Origin: Phocaeicola massiliensis B84634 = Timone 84634 = DSM 17679 = JCM 13223
GTDB taxonomy: Bacteria > Bacteroidota > Bacteroidia > Bacteroidales > Bacteroidaceae
Direction of reading: 5' to 3'
NCBI RefSeq assembly: GCF_000382445.1
Contig: NZ_KB905474.1
Coordinates: forward strand, 62,001 to 126,000
DNA: 64,000 bases
Shown here: positions 25,908 through 34,355 of the stretch, piece after piece
Numbering within the stretch: the stretch's first letter is position 1
How the letters are laid out: each line of letters opens with the position of its first letter
Position numbers and translations under genes: made by a program
The notes under the pieces: generated by a model
Seen by the model: the letters and a program-made list of their open reading frames with translations, nothing else
What the model was told of the DNA's origin: nothing
Databases searched by the model: none

Positions 25908-27347
25908 ATGACAGAGCAATCTTTGAAAGACAAGACCGCAAAAGGACTTTTTTGGGGAGGACTGAGCAACGGCATGCAGCAGTTGCTCAATCTTATTTTC
26001 GGGATTGCATTAGCCCGTATCCTTGATGCCGAAGACTATGGTATGATAGGGATGCTCAGCATATTCTCACTGATTGCTTCCACCCTGCAGGAAAGCGGAT
26101 TTACCGCCGCACTTGCCAATAAGAAAAATATCAGCCATGAAGACTACAATGCAGTCTTTTGGTTCAGTTTGTTTACAAGTGGGCTGCTTTACATATTATT
26201 ATTTTTCTTATCCCCATACATTGCAGAGTTTTACCATACTCCGGCATTGATACCATTGGCACGGTATACTTTCCTTGGCTTTTTTATAGCCAGTCTCGGC
26301 ATAGCACACAATGCCTATTTATTCCGTAATCTTAAAGTAAAACAGAAAGCTTTTATCCAACTGACCGGTCTGATACTGTCAAACATAACAGGAGTCACAT
26401 TGGCTCTTTGCGGAATGGCATATTGGGGAATAGCAACACAAGGGTTGGTATACGTGACCAGCAATACCATTCTGTTTTGGCGCTATTCCGGCTGGAAACC
26501 AACGCTACATATTTCTTTCAAGCCACTGAAAAGCATGATCAACTTCAGCTGTAAGATATTAATAACCAATATATTCTCGAATATAAACAACAACATGCTG
26601 ACTGTCATATTAGGTCGTTTTTACAGTCAAGAGGAAGTGGGGTATTTCAATCAAGCCAATAAATGGACATCCATGGGATATTCTACCATACTAGGTACGA
26701 TAAACGGAATAGCCCAACCTGTATTGCGCAATGTGTCGGAAGATACAGAACGCCAATGCCGCGTGTTTCGCAAGATGCTCCGCTTTACAGCTTTTATATC
26801 ATTCCCCGCTTTGTTCGGTCTTTCACTCATCGCTCCCGAACTCATCACAATAACCATTACAGACAAATGGAACGAAAGTGCAATCATCATGCAGATTCTT
26901 TGTATCGGAAGTGCTTTTCTTCCCATTCAGAATCTTTATTCCAACCTTGTAATCAGTAAGGGAAAATCGGATATCTTCATGTGGAATACCATTTTCCTGG
27001 GAATCATACAAATTGCAACTGCCCTGCTATGCTACCCTTATGGCATCCGAACGATGATTTTTGCCTATATCAGCATCAATATCAGTTGGCTGTTCGTGTG
27101 GCATTACTTTATATGGAAAGAGATACACCTCACTTTATGGGATGCACTAAAAGATGTCGTTCCTTTCGGAGTTATCGCAGTAAGCTGCATGGGTGCTGCC
27201 TACTTTCTCACCCGATCTATCGATAACCTCTATCTAATCTTAACAGCCAAAATTGCCATTGCAGCCGGACTATACATTATAATCATGCAATTGAGCAAGT
27301 CTGCAACTTTTAAAGAAGTCATAAACTATCTGTCAAAAAAGAAATAA
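25908..27347 (+). CDS. Polysaccharide/oligosaccharide flippase (Wzx, MATE-like)
   Basis: A 479-residue multi-spanning membrane protein of the polysaccharide-transport family. It begins with the family signature (KDKTAKGLFWGGLSNGMQQLLNLIFGI) and has about 12-14 hydrophobic segments. Such proteins flip undecaprenyl-linked glycans from cytoplasm to periplasm. It heads a rightward run of seven glycan genes. No UpxY/UpxZ-type genes or initiating sugar-phosphate transferase accompany it, so this does not look like a standard Bacteroides capsule locus. A general protein O-glycosylation or lipid-linked glycan pathway is more likely (inference). Confidence 0.87.
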   Translation: MTEQSLKDKTAKGLFWGGLSNGMQQLLNLIFGIALARILDAEDYGMIGMLSIFSLIASTLQESGFTAALANKKNISHEDYNAVFWFSLFTSGLLYILLFFLSPYIAEFYHTPALIPLARYTFLGFFIASLGIAHNAYLFRNLKVKQKAFIQLTGLILSNITGVTLALCGMAYWGIATQGLVYVTSNTILFWRYSGWKPTLHISFKPLKSMINFSCKILITNIFSNINNNMLTVILGRFYSQEEVGYFNQANKWTSMGYSTILGTINGIAQPVLRNVSEDTERQCRVFRKMLRFTAFISFPALFGLSLIAPELITITITDKWNESAIIMQILCIGSAFLPIQNLYSNLVISKGKSDIFMWNTIFLGIIQIATALLCYPYGIRTMIFAYISINISWLFVWHYFIWKEIHLTLWDALKDVVPFGVIAVSCMGAAYFLTRSIDNLYLILTAKIAIAAGLYIIIMQLSKSATFKEVINYLSKKK

Positions 27348-27412
27348 TATTTGACTTTCTGATAAAATCTCCTTTACTTTGTAGCAAAATAGCATTTCAA
27401 CAAAGAAAAGAT

Positions 27413-28390
27413 ATGGAAACAATACCTATATTCTTTACATTCGACCGTTATTATGTACTTGCAGCCTGTGTTGCTTTCCATTCTTTGTTGACTAATGCCG
27501 CACCCGAATATCAGTATCAGCTCTACGTAGTACATACCGACCTCCAGCCTCATCATATACAACGAATAAAAAAAGTTGTCTCTCACTTCCATAATGCCAA
27601 TATACAGTTTAAAAATGCTTCCCATTATGACACGGCATGGGATAAATTGCGTAATAAGTCGCATTTTTCAAAAGAGATATTCTATAAACTGACAGCTGCG
27701 GAAATGTTTCCTCAGTATGAGCGAATTCTCTTTTCTGATGTAGATGTACTCTTTACAGCCGATATATCTTCTTCCTTCTTTCTTTATCCGAATGAGAAAT
27801 TTTATTATGCCGGCACACGTCCTATTCAGGAAAATACAAACTTGCCGCGTTATGCTAAAGAATTTACACAGGAAGAAATCCGGTTGATATCTGATTATGA
27901 AATATCGGCCGGCTATATGCTTATAAACCTGAAATGCATACGTGAGGACAACAAGCAAATAGAACTGACACAGTTTTTCCATAACAATTTAAACCGCCTG
28001 ATACTGCCTGAACAAGACTGCATTGCATTATGCTGTGCTCCATATCTTCGTTTCATGCCTTACAAATATGTAGTTTGTGCGTTTCAATTCCATGAAGACC
28101 CGCAAAGGGTGAAATTCAACCCCAATAATGCCTCCTTTCAAGACAAACAAGTTGCCATAAAAGCTTACAACGAGATGCGTGAACAAGTGGTACAATTGCA
28201 TTACCCGGGAAGAGAAAAGCCATGGAACTCACCTTTCGTATACAAATACAAAGAATGGCTGACCGGTTGTCACCAAGCCAACCAACTTGGTTACTATCTG
28301 CTCATGCAGCCCTTATTCTTTACACAAAGACTGAAAAAATACAGCTTATCCCGCTTTATCAGAAAAATAAAAAAGAAATACCATGGTTAA
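27413..28390 (+). CDS. Glycosyltransferase family 8
   Basis: A 325-residue GT-A enzyme resembling lipopolysaccharide galactosyl/glucosyltransferases. It shows the nucleotide-sugar DxD in ILFSDVDVLF, the acceptor-side LPEQDCIALCC segment, and the C-terminal VQLHYPGREKPW, which supplies the second metal-binding His in GT8. A retaining transfer from a UDP-hexose is expected. The gene overlaps the next one by 8 nt, so the two are translationally coupled. Confidence 0.85.
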   Translation: METIPIFFTFDRYYVLAACVAFHSLLTNAAPEYQYQLYVVHTDLQPHHIQRIKKVVSHFHNANIQFKNASHYDTAWDKLRNKSHFSKEIFYKLTAAEMFPQYERILFSDVDVLFTADISSSFFLYPNEKFYYAGTRPIQENTNLPRYAKEFTQEEIRLISDYEISAGYMLINLKCIREDNKQIELTQFFHNNLNRLILPEQDCIALCCAPYLRFMPYKYVVCAFQFHEDPQRVKFNPNNASFQDKQVAIKAYNEMREQVVQLHYPGREKPWNSPFVYKYKEWLTGCHQANQLGYYLLMQPLFFTQRLKKYSLSRFIRKIKKKYHG

Positions 28391-29051
28391 TATTCTGCAT
28401 CGTATTCCGCTCATACGCCATTATGCACGGAAATGGGAGTTTGCCTGTTTTCAGAAAAAATGGCGAAAGCAAAACCGCCATAATCGCACTGTTGCCATGA
28501 ACCGTTTTCCCATAAAATCTGTGCAAGTAGGAAAAGACACGTATGGCGAACTGCATATTTTAAGTTATTTGCCCGAAACAGAATTCCTGCAAATAGGAAA
28601 TTATGTGTCCATTGCTCCCGATGTTCACTTCATTTTGAGTGGAAACCATCAGACAGAAACGCTTTTCACTTACCCTATTCAATCATTGTTAACCAATGGA
28701 CACTGTCCGAAAGACAGTGTGAGCAAAGGGGCCGTTATAATAGAAGATGAAGTTTGGATTGGTTATGGCGCCCTCATCTTATCGGGAGTAACCATCGGGA
28801 AAGGAAGCATTATAGCCGCCGGTTCAGTAGTCACCCGTGATGTGCCTCCTTATGCCATTGTAGGAGGAAATCCGGCCAAGATAATCCGCTATCGTTTACC
28901 CCGGGAAGTGATAGAGCTTGTAAAAGATACATATCTGAAAGATATTTCACACGATATATTAAAAAAGAACTTGAAACAACTGTATACTCCTCTGCACACT
29001 CCGGCCGAGGCGAGTCAACTGATAGAACTAATTAAAAATGGAAAAGAATAA
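28383..29051 (+). CDS. CatB-type hexapeptide O-acetyltransferase
   Basis: A 222-residue left-handed beta-helix enzyme. Hexapeptide repeats run from about residue 65 (LQIGNYVSIAPDV) to 160, with the typical end VTRDVPPYAIVGGNPAKIIRYR. The catalytic His is likely in LSGNHQTETL. Family members move acetyl groups from acetyl-CoA to sugars. It overlaps the preceding GT8 gene by 8 nt and the following WbsX-like gene by 14 nt. Confidence 0.85.
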   Translation: MVNILHRIPLIRHYARKWEFACFQKKWRKQNRHNRTVAMNRFPIKSVQVGKDTYGELHILSYLPETEFLQIGNYVSIAPDVHFILSGNHQTETLFTYPIQSLLTNGHCPKDSVSKGAVIIEDEVWIGYGALILSGVTIGKGSIIAAGSVVTRDVPPYAIVGGNPAKIIRYRLPREVIELVKDTYLKDISHDILKKNLKQLYTPLHTPAEASQLIELIKNGKE

Positions 29052-30135
29052 ATATAAAGTACGGGTCATTGCATTTTACCTGCCACAGTTCCATCCTACC
29101 CCCGAGAACGATAAATGGTGGGGGAAAGGATTTACGGAATGGACCAATGTGGGCAAAGCCAAACCTTTGTTTAAAGGGCATTACCAACCCAAGGTTCCGG
29201 CCGACTTAGGATATTATGATTTGAGAGTTCCCGAAACCCGCCGTGAGCAAGCAGAATTAGCACGTCAATATGGAATAGAAGGCTTCTGCTATTGGCATTA
29301 CTGGTTCGGTAACGGCAGACAATTATTACAACGTCCGTTTCAAGAAGTTTTGGCTTCGGGAGAGCCTGATTTCCCCTTTTGCCTGGCATGGGCCAACCAT
29401 AGCTGGGAAGATAAACAGTTTAACAAAGAGGGAGGGAACAAAATGTTAATGGAGCAATTATATCCGGGTAACGAAGATTATATCGCCCATTTCAATGCTG
29501 TTCTCCCGGCATTCAAAGATCCGCGCTATATCCGTGTAAACGGTGAGCCACTGTTTATGATTTATGCTCCCATGAAAGTGCCTGATATAGCACACTTTAT
29601 CGAACTTTGGCAAAAACTGGCCGAGCCTCATGGTTTCCGCATTCATTTTGTGGGGCATACCAGTAAAACAGAGGAATTGCCTTTATTCCGCCAATGGGGG
29701 TTTAACGCCACCAATCTGGTACGTCTGTTTGATGTGTTCCAAAAGAACTATAGCCTCTTAGGACGTATCAAAACCAAATTCCAGCGCATCACCTTCCATC
29801 AGGGACAAAGAATAGACTATGAAAGAGCTGCCCGATACTTTTCAGGACCGGAAGACCAAAACACAGACTGTTACCCTACACTGATTCCCAACTGGGACCA
29901 TTCTCCCCGTTCGGGACGATCCGGACATATATTAATCAATTCCACGCCGAAAAAGTTTGAGGAACATGCGGAAAGAACTTTCCGTAATGTCATACACAAA
30001 CCGAAGGAAGAACGCATTGTCTTTCTGAAATCTTGGAATGAATGGGCAGAAGGAAACTACATGGAACCGGATTTAAAGTTCGGAAGAGGCTATCTGGAAG
30101 CTCTATTAAAAGCTATTAACAACGTTTTTAACTGA
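29038..30135 (+). CDS. WbsX-like (GH99-like) glycan synthesis protein
   Basis: A 365-residue protein with the WbsX signature: VIAFYLPQFHPTPENDKWWG, GFTEWTNVGKAKPLFKGHYQ, then IEGFCYWHYWFGN and FLKSWNEWAEGNYMEPD. These TIM-barrel proteins resemble GH99 endo-mannosidases but occur in O-antigen and capsule clusters, where their exact role is not settled. The 14-nt overlap with the acetyltransferase points to one transcript. Confidence 0.85.
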   Translation: MEKNKYKVRVIAFYLPQFHPTPENDKWWGKGFTEWTNVGKAKPLFKGHYQPKVPADLGYYDLRVPETRREQAELARQYGIEGFCYWHYWFGNGRQLLQRPFQEVLASGEPDFPFCLAWANHSWEDKQFNKEGGNKMLMEQLYPGNEDYIAHFNAVLPAFKDPRYIRVNGEPLFMIYAPMKVPDIAHFIELWQKLAEPHGFRIHFVGHTSKTEELPLFRQWGFNATNLVRLFDVFQKNYSLLGRIKTKFQRITFHQGQRIDYERAARYFSGPEDQNTDCYPTLIPNWDHSPRSGRSGHILINSTPKKFEEHAERTFRNVIHKPKEERIVFLKSWNEWAEGNYMEPDLKFGRGYLEALLKAINNVFN

Positions 30136-30142
30136 CAGAATC

Positions 30143-31258
30143 ATGAATAAACTCAAAATAGCATTAGTTAAGCAAGAGGTCTATCAAGATCTGTATGTTT
30201 GTCCTGTTACAGAAAAAGATCCGGGTCAAATTTTGTTCTCATCTATGGGACGTGTAGGTCCCATAGCACTAATGAGCGACCTGAATGCGGATTTCTATAT
30301 TGTAAAAGAAGAGTCCAATAAAGAAACCCGGATTTATCAGAAAGTCATCCCACATATAGCTCCTTATTTGCATTTGCTTAAAACCGAAACGCTGGATAAA
30401 ATACCCGGGCAAGAATTTAAAAGTCCGGGAAGTCCGTACCCGAACGGGAAATATGCTGTCAGCTGCTATACTATAGACTGGGGACAATACGATATTGTTA
30501 TTTCCATCAATATAAGTCTTCCCACACAATTGATATTGAAATATCCACAAACGCTTTTCGCTTATATGATAGGCGAGGCTAATATGGCTACCGGAAAAGC
30601 CAGGTTTGGATACGATGCCACTCTCAACCAAATGGCAAGGGGCAGAATATCGCATAAATGTGGCGCTATAGATTTTCCCTATACCTTTGTTGCAAAAGAT
30701 ACTTTAGAGAAAATTATGCAACAATACTTAGGCAGACCTTCTGCAAGAAAAGGTATCTTTATGGAAATCAATTCAACTACAGAACGACCGGTAACACGCA
30801 TACCCGACCATTTTCAACCGCTGGCGGATGCCGGATATGAAATTATCCTGCATCAACAGAAAATAGCAGATAACCTGAAAAACATTTATGACGCCAAATA
30901 TTTTGTCAAAATGGGAGGTCGGAGTATCCGAGGAAACTCCGTAGCCGAAGCCGTATCACTTGGCACACTCGCTATCATGAACCGTGATGAGGTAATTCAC
31001 CACGAGCTGATTATTGATGAATGCAATGTGAAAACCATGGATGAAATGATATCACTCATCAACCGACTAGAAAATGACCCCGAATTATATCGGACTTTAC
31101 AGCAGAAGCAACGTCAGGTACTGCACACTTACTTTTTTGACGCACCACTTCAATCACTCATCAACTGCCTAAAAGAAAAACGAGGATTATCCAAACCAAG
31201 GACTTATAGCCGATGGAACAGATTATTTGATAACTTATATTTCCTAAAACTCAGATAA
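30143..31258 (+). CDS. Putative GT-B-like glycosyltransferase
   Basis: A 371-residue protein with no strong named match. The C-terminal half looks like the donor domain of a GT-B enzyme, with YFVKMGGRSIRGNSVAEAVS resembling the G-x-S-x-x-E-A donor motif and LGTLAIMNRDEV the following strand. It lies between wbsX-like and GT2-like genes (7 nt and 1 nt gaps) and is almost surely part of the same glycan pathway. The sugar and acceptor are unknown. Confidence 0.6.
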   Translation: MNKLKIALVKQEVYQDLYVCPVTEKDPGQILFSSMGRVGPIALMSDLNADFYIVKEESNKETRIYQKVIPHIAPYLHLLKTETLDKIPGQEFKSPGSPYPNGKYAVSCYTIDWGQYDIVISINISLPTQLILKYPQTLFAYMIGEANMATGKARFGYDATLNQMARGRISHKCGAIDFPYTFVAKDTLEKIMQQYLGRPSARKGIFMEINSTTERPVTRIPDHFQPLADAGYEIILHQQKIADNLKNIYDAKYFVKMGGRSIRGNSVAEAVSLGTLAIMNRDEVIHHELIIDECNVKTMDEMISLINRLENDPELYRTLQQKQRQVLHTYFFDAPLQSLINCLKEKRGLSKPRTYSRWNRLFDNLYFLKLR

Positions 31259-31259
31259 T

Positions 31260-32171
31260 ATGATGTTAGCCCCCATTCTTCTATTTGTATATAACCGTCC
31301 TGCACATGCAAAACGTGCAATAGAAGCACTGTTGCACAATACTTTGGCTGCCGAAAGCGAGCTGTTTATTTACTCGGATGCAGCCCGTAGTCCCGAAGAT
31401 TGCAAATCGGTAAACGAAGTGCGCAGTTTTATCCACTCCGTCAATGGATTTAAAAAGGTACACATCATAGAACGTGAAAAGAACTATGGTTTGGCACGAA
31501 GTATTATTGACGGAGTTACCACACAAGTCAATGCATACGGACGCACCATTGTATTGGAAGATGATCTGGTAACCGCCCCTTACTTCCTGCAATTTATGAA
31601 CAGCGCACTGGAAATGTATAAAGACGAGCCCCGGATAGGACATATACAAGCTTGCGACTTTACTCAGGACCCATCGTTACCGGATACTTTTCTTATTAAA
31701 TGGACCGGAAGCTGGGGCTGGGCAACCTGGGATCGCGCTTGGAAATATTTCAATCCTGACGGTAAAGCACTCTTAAATGAGCTGGAAAAACGAAAGTTAA
31801 CCTATACCTTTGATTTCAATGGTAAATATGGTTATACCCGTATGCTTCGCCGGCAAACGGAAGGCAAAAATAATTCATGGGCTATTCGCTGGAATGCATC
31901 TTTATTTCTAAAAGACATTCTATCGTTAAATGTAGGCAAATCACTGATACAGAACAACGGATTTGACGGAAGCGGAACAAATTGTGGGGGAGGAAATCTT
32001 TACGCTTCCAATTTATATATGAAAGAATTGCCTCTCGTTCCCATCACTCCGGTCGTTGAGAATTTACAGGCACGCCAGGCCTATGTCAACTATTATGCAC
32101 GGACCAACTCATTTATGGCCAAAGCCATCCGGCGTATCAAACGAACTTTAAAAGGAGATTTCGGAGCATAA
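31260..32171 (+). CDS. GT-A glycosyltransferase (GT2-like)
   Basis: A 303-residue GT-A enzyme. The start LAPILLFVYNRPAHAKRAIEALL and the acidic motif VLEDDLVTAPYFLQF (metal/nucleotide site) followed by WTGSWGWATWDRAW are typical of a Bacteroidetes group of sugar transferases near GT2. The first of two adjacent ATG codons is used. It starts one base after the previous stop. Confidence 0.78.
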   Translation: MMLAPILLFVYNRPAHAKRAIEALLHNTLAAESELFIYSDAARSPEDCKSVNEVRSFIHSVNGFKKVHIIEREKNYGLARSIIDGVTTQVNAYGRTIVLEDDLVTAPYFLQFMNSALEMYKDEPRIGHIQACDFTQDPSLPDTFLIKWTGSWGWATWDRAWKYFNPDGKALLNELEKRKLTYTFDFNGKYGYTRMLRRQTEGKNNSWAIRWNASLFLKDILSLNVGKSLIQNNGFDGSGTNCGGGNLYASNLYMKELPLVPITPVVENLQARQAYVNYYARTNSFMAKAIRRIKRTLKGDFGA

Positions 32172-32209
32172 AAAGGCAAAAAGATACCAAACATTTCTTC
32201 TAAAAAACG

Positions 32210-32217
32210 TACCTTTG
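32210..32217 (+). promoter_or_regulatory. -7 box (TACCTTTG) inside the glycan cluster
   Basis: A full match to TAnnTTTG 17 nt before the ATG at 32235. It suggests that the last two glycosyltransferase genes have their own promoter. It also argues mildly against the alternative ATG at 32229, which would lie almost at the start site. Confidence 0.5.
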
Positions 32218-32234
32218 CATAAACGTTAATGCAC

Positions 32235-33497
32235 ATGAGAGTACTTATCATCAATACGTCTGAGCGAATAGGAGGAGCCGCCATTGCAGCCCACCGCCTG
32301 ATGGAAGCCCTGAAGAACAATGGTATAAAAGCCAAGATGCTTGTCCGCGACAAGCAGACTGACCAAATCAGTGTGGTGCAACTGAAAAAATCGTGGTGGA
32401 AAGTATGGCAATTCATCTGGGAGCGCATCGTCATCTGGAAAGCAAACCGATTTAAAAAACATAATCTTTTTGCTGTCGACATTGCCAACACGGGTACAAA
32501 CATTTCCGCACTCCCCGAGTTCAATCAGGCAGATGTGATTCATCTGCATTGGATTAACCAAGGTATGCTCTCACTGACAGATATACGCCGCATCATCGAG
32601 TCGGGAAAGCCCATCGTATGGACCATGCACGATATGTGGCCTTTTACAGGCATTTGCCATTACGCAAGTGATTGTGATAAATATACCAAAGAATGCCATT
32701 ACTGCCCTTTGTTATTCAAAGGAGGAAAGAAAGACCTTTCCTATCGCACTTTCGAGAAAAAAAGAAAGCTTTTTGACGGGGCAAACATCACATTCGTGGC
32801 ATGCAGCCGTTGGCTGGAAGGAATGGCCAAACAAAGTGAACTGCTGAAAGGACAGACCATTACCAATATTCCCAATGCCATCAACACCAACCTGTTCAAA
32901 CCGCGCAACAAGAAACAGGCACGGGAGAAATGCCATCTGCCGCAAGACAAGAAATTATTGCTCTTCGGCTCGGTAAAAATCACAGATAAGCGAAAAGGCA
33001 TTGACTATTTGGTGGAAGCATGTAAAATTCTAGCCTCACAAGACCCCGGATTAAGTAAACAATTGGGGGTCGTGGTGTTTGGCAAACAAGCCGAGCAGTA
33101 TGCCTCCTTATTCCCTTTCCCTATTTACCCGATGAACTATGTGAGCAACGAAAAGGAACTGGTGGATATCTACAATGCTGTCGACCTATATGTCACTCCC
33201 TCCTTGCAGGACAATCTTCCCAACACCATTGTAGAAGCGATGGCATGTGGCATTCCCTGCGTAGGTTTCAATGTAGGAGGCATTCCCCAAATGATAGACC
33301 ATCTGCACAATGGATACGTGGCCGAATATCAATCGGCTAAAGACCTCGCCAATGGCATCCGGTGGACATTGACCGAAGGCGAATACGATAACCTGAGTGA
33401 AGAAGCTTGCCGGAAAGCACTCTCCAGTTATTCCGAAAGTATTATCTCAATGAGATATATCGATATCTATAATAAGATTACAGGAAGCCATGCATAA
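32235..33497 (+). CDS. Glycosyltransferase family 4
   Basis: A 420-residue GT-B enzyme. The N-terminus MRVLIINTSERIGGAAIAAH is the acceptor-domain Rossmann start. The donor domain shows LLLFGSVKITDKRKGIDYLV and the E-x7-E signature region PNTIVEAMACGIPCVGFNVG. A cysteine-rich insert (GICHYASDCDKYTKECHYCP) resembles that in related Bacteroides GT4 enzymes. An ATG two codons earlier (32229) is an alternative start. It overlaps the next gene by 8 nt. Confidence 0.87.
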   Translation: MRVLIINTSERIGGAAIAAHRLMEALKNNGIKAKMLVRDKQTDQISVVQLKKSWWKVWQFIWERIVIWKANRFKKHNLFAVDIANTGTNISALPEFNQADVIHLHWINQGMLSLTDIRRIIESGKPIVWTMHDMWPFTGICHYASDCDKYTKECHYCPLLFKGGKKDLSYRTFEKKRKLFDGANITFVACSRWLEGMAKQSELLKGQTITNIPNAINTNLFKPRNKKQAREKCHLPQDKKLLLFGSVKITDKRKGIDYLVEACKILASQDPGLSKQLGVVVFGKQAEQYASLFPFPIYPMNYVSNEKELVDIYNAVDLYVTPSLQDNLPNTIVEAMACGIPCVGFNVGGIPQMIDHLHNGYVAEYQSAKDLANGIRWTLTEGEYDNLSEEACRKALSSYSESIISMRYIDIYNKITGSHA

Positions 33498-34242
33498 TAT
33501 TCATCCTCATCCCAAGTTCTCCATCATCACCGTGACCTATAATGCGGAGAAAGTGCTGGAAGACACGATACAAAGCATTGTTACCCAATCTTATAAGAAC
33601 GTGGAATATATCATTGTAGACGGAGGTTCCACCGATGGCACGTTGAGCATTGTCAACAAATACAAAGAGCACATACATACCATTGTCAGCGAACCCGACA
33701 AAGGCTTGTATGATGCCATGAATAAAGGCATCAAACTGGCAACAGGAGATTACCTTTGTTTTCTGAATGCAGGAGACGGACTTCATGAAGATGATACACT
33801 TTTACGAATCGTTCATTCCCTGACCGGAACAATACTGCCGAATGTGATTTATGGCGAAACGGACATAGTAGACGATGAAGGACATTTCCTTTACAAGCGA
33901 CGTCTTTCTGCTCCCGAAACACTTCACTGGAAGAGTTTCAAAAAAGGAATGTTGGTCTGCCATCAAGCCTTCTTTGCACGCAGAGAGCTGGCCTTAGAAG
34001 AACCATACGATTTACAATACCGCTTTTCGGCAGACTTTGATTGGTGCATCCGTATCATGAAGAAGGCGAAAGTATTGCATAATACACATCTCACCCTCAT
34101 TGATTATCTGAACGAAGGAATGACCACCCGAAACCATAAAGCCTCACTGAAAGAGCGTTTCCACATCATGGCGAAGCATTACGGATTGGTCAGCACCGTG
34201 TTGCATCATGCTTGGTTTGCAGTGCGTCTGGCTTATAAATGA
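33490..34242 (+). CDS. Glycosyltransferase family 2
   Basis: A 250-residue inverting GT-A enzyme. FSIITVTYNAEKVLEDTIQS is the family start. VDGGSTDGT, VSEPDKGLYDAMNKGIKLAT and NAGDG supply the nucleotide-sugar and metal sites, close to the colanic-acid WcaA/WcaE subfamily. It is the last rightward gene of the cluster and converges on the YfhO-like gene. Confidence 0.88.
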   Translation: MHNIHPHPKFSIITVTYNAEKVLEDTIQSIVTQSYKNVEYIIVDGGSTDGTLSIVNKYKEHIHTIVSEPDKGLYDAMNKGIKLATGDYLCFLNAGDGLHEDDTLLRIVHSLTGTILPNVIYGETDIVDDEGHFLYKRRLSAPETLHWKSFKKGMLVCHQAFFARRELALEEPYDLQYRFSADFDWCIRIMKKAKVLHNTHLTLIDYLNEGMTTRNHKASLKERFHIMAKHYGLVSTVLHHAWFAVRLAYK

Positions 34243-34355
34243 AAGCCATTGCTCCGGTTAATATAATAAGAGAATGATGATGAGCATCATAAAGCTTTTC
34301 CAAAACAAGGTGAGCTCCGCAACTCCCCTTTGACAAGTTTCCTCCTGCCCATTCT

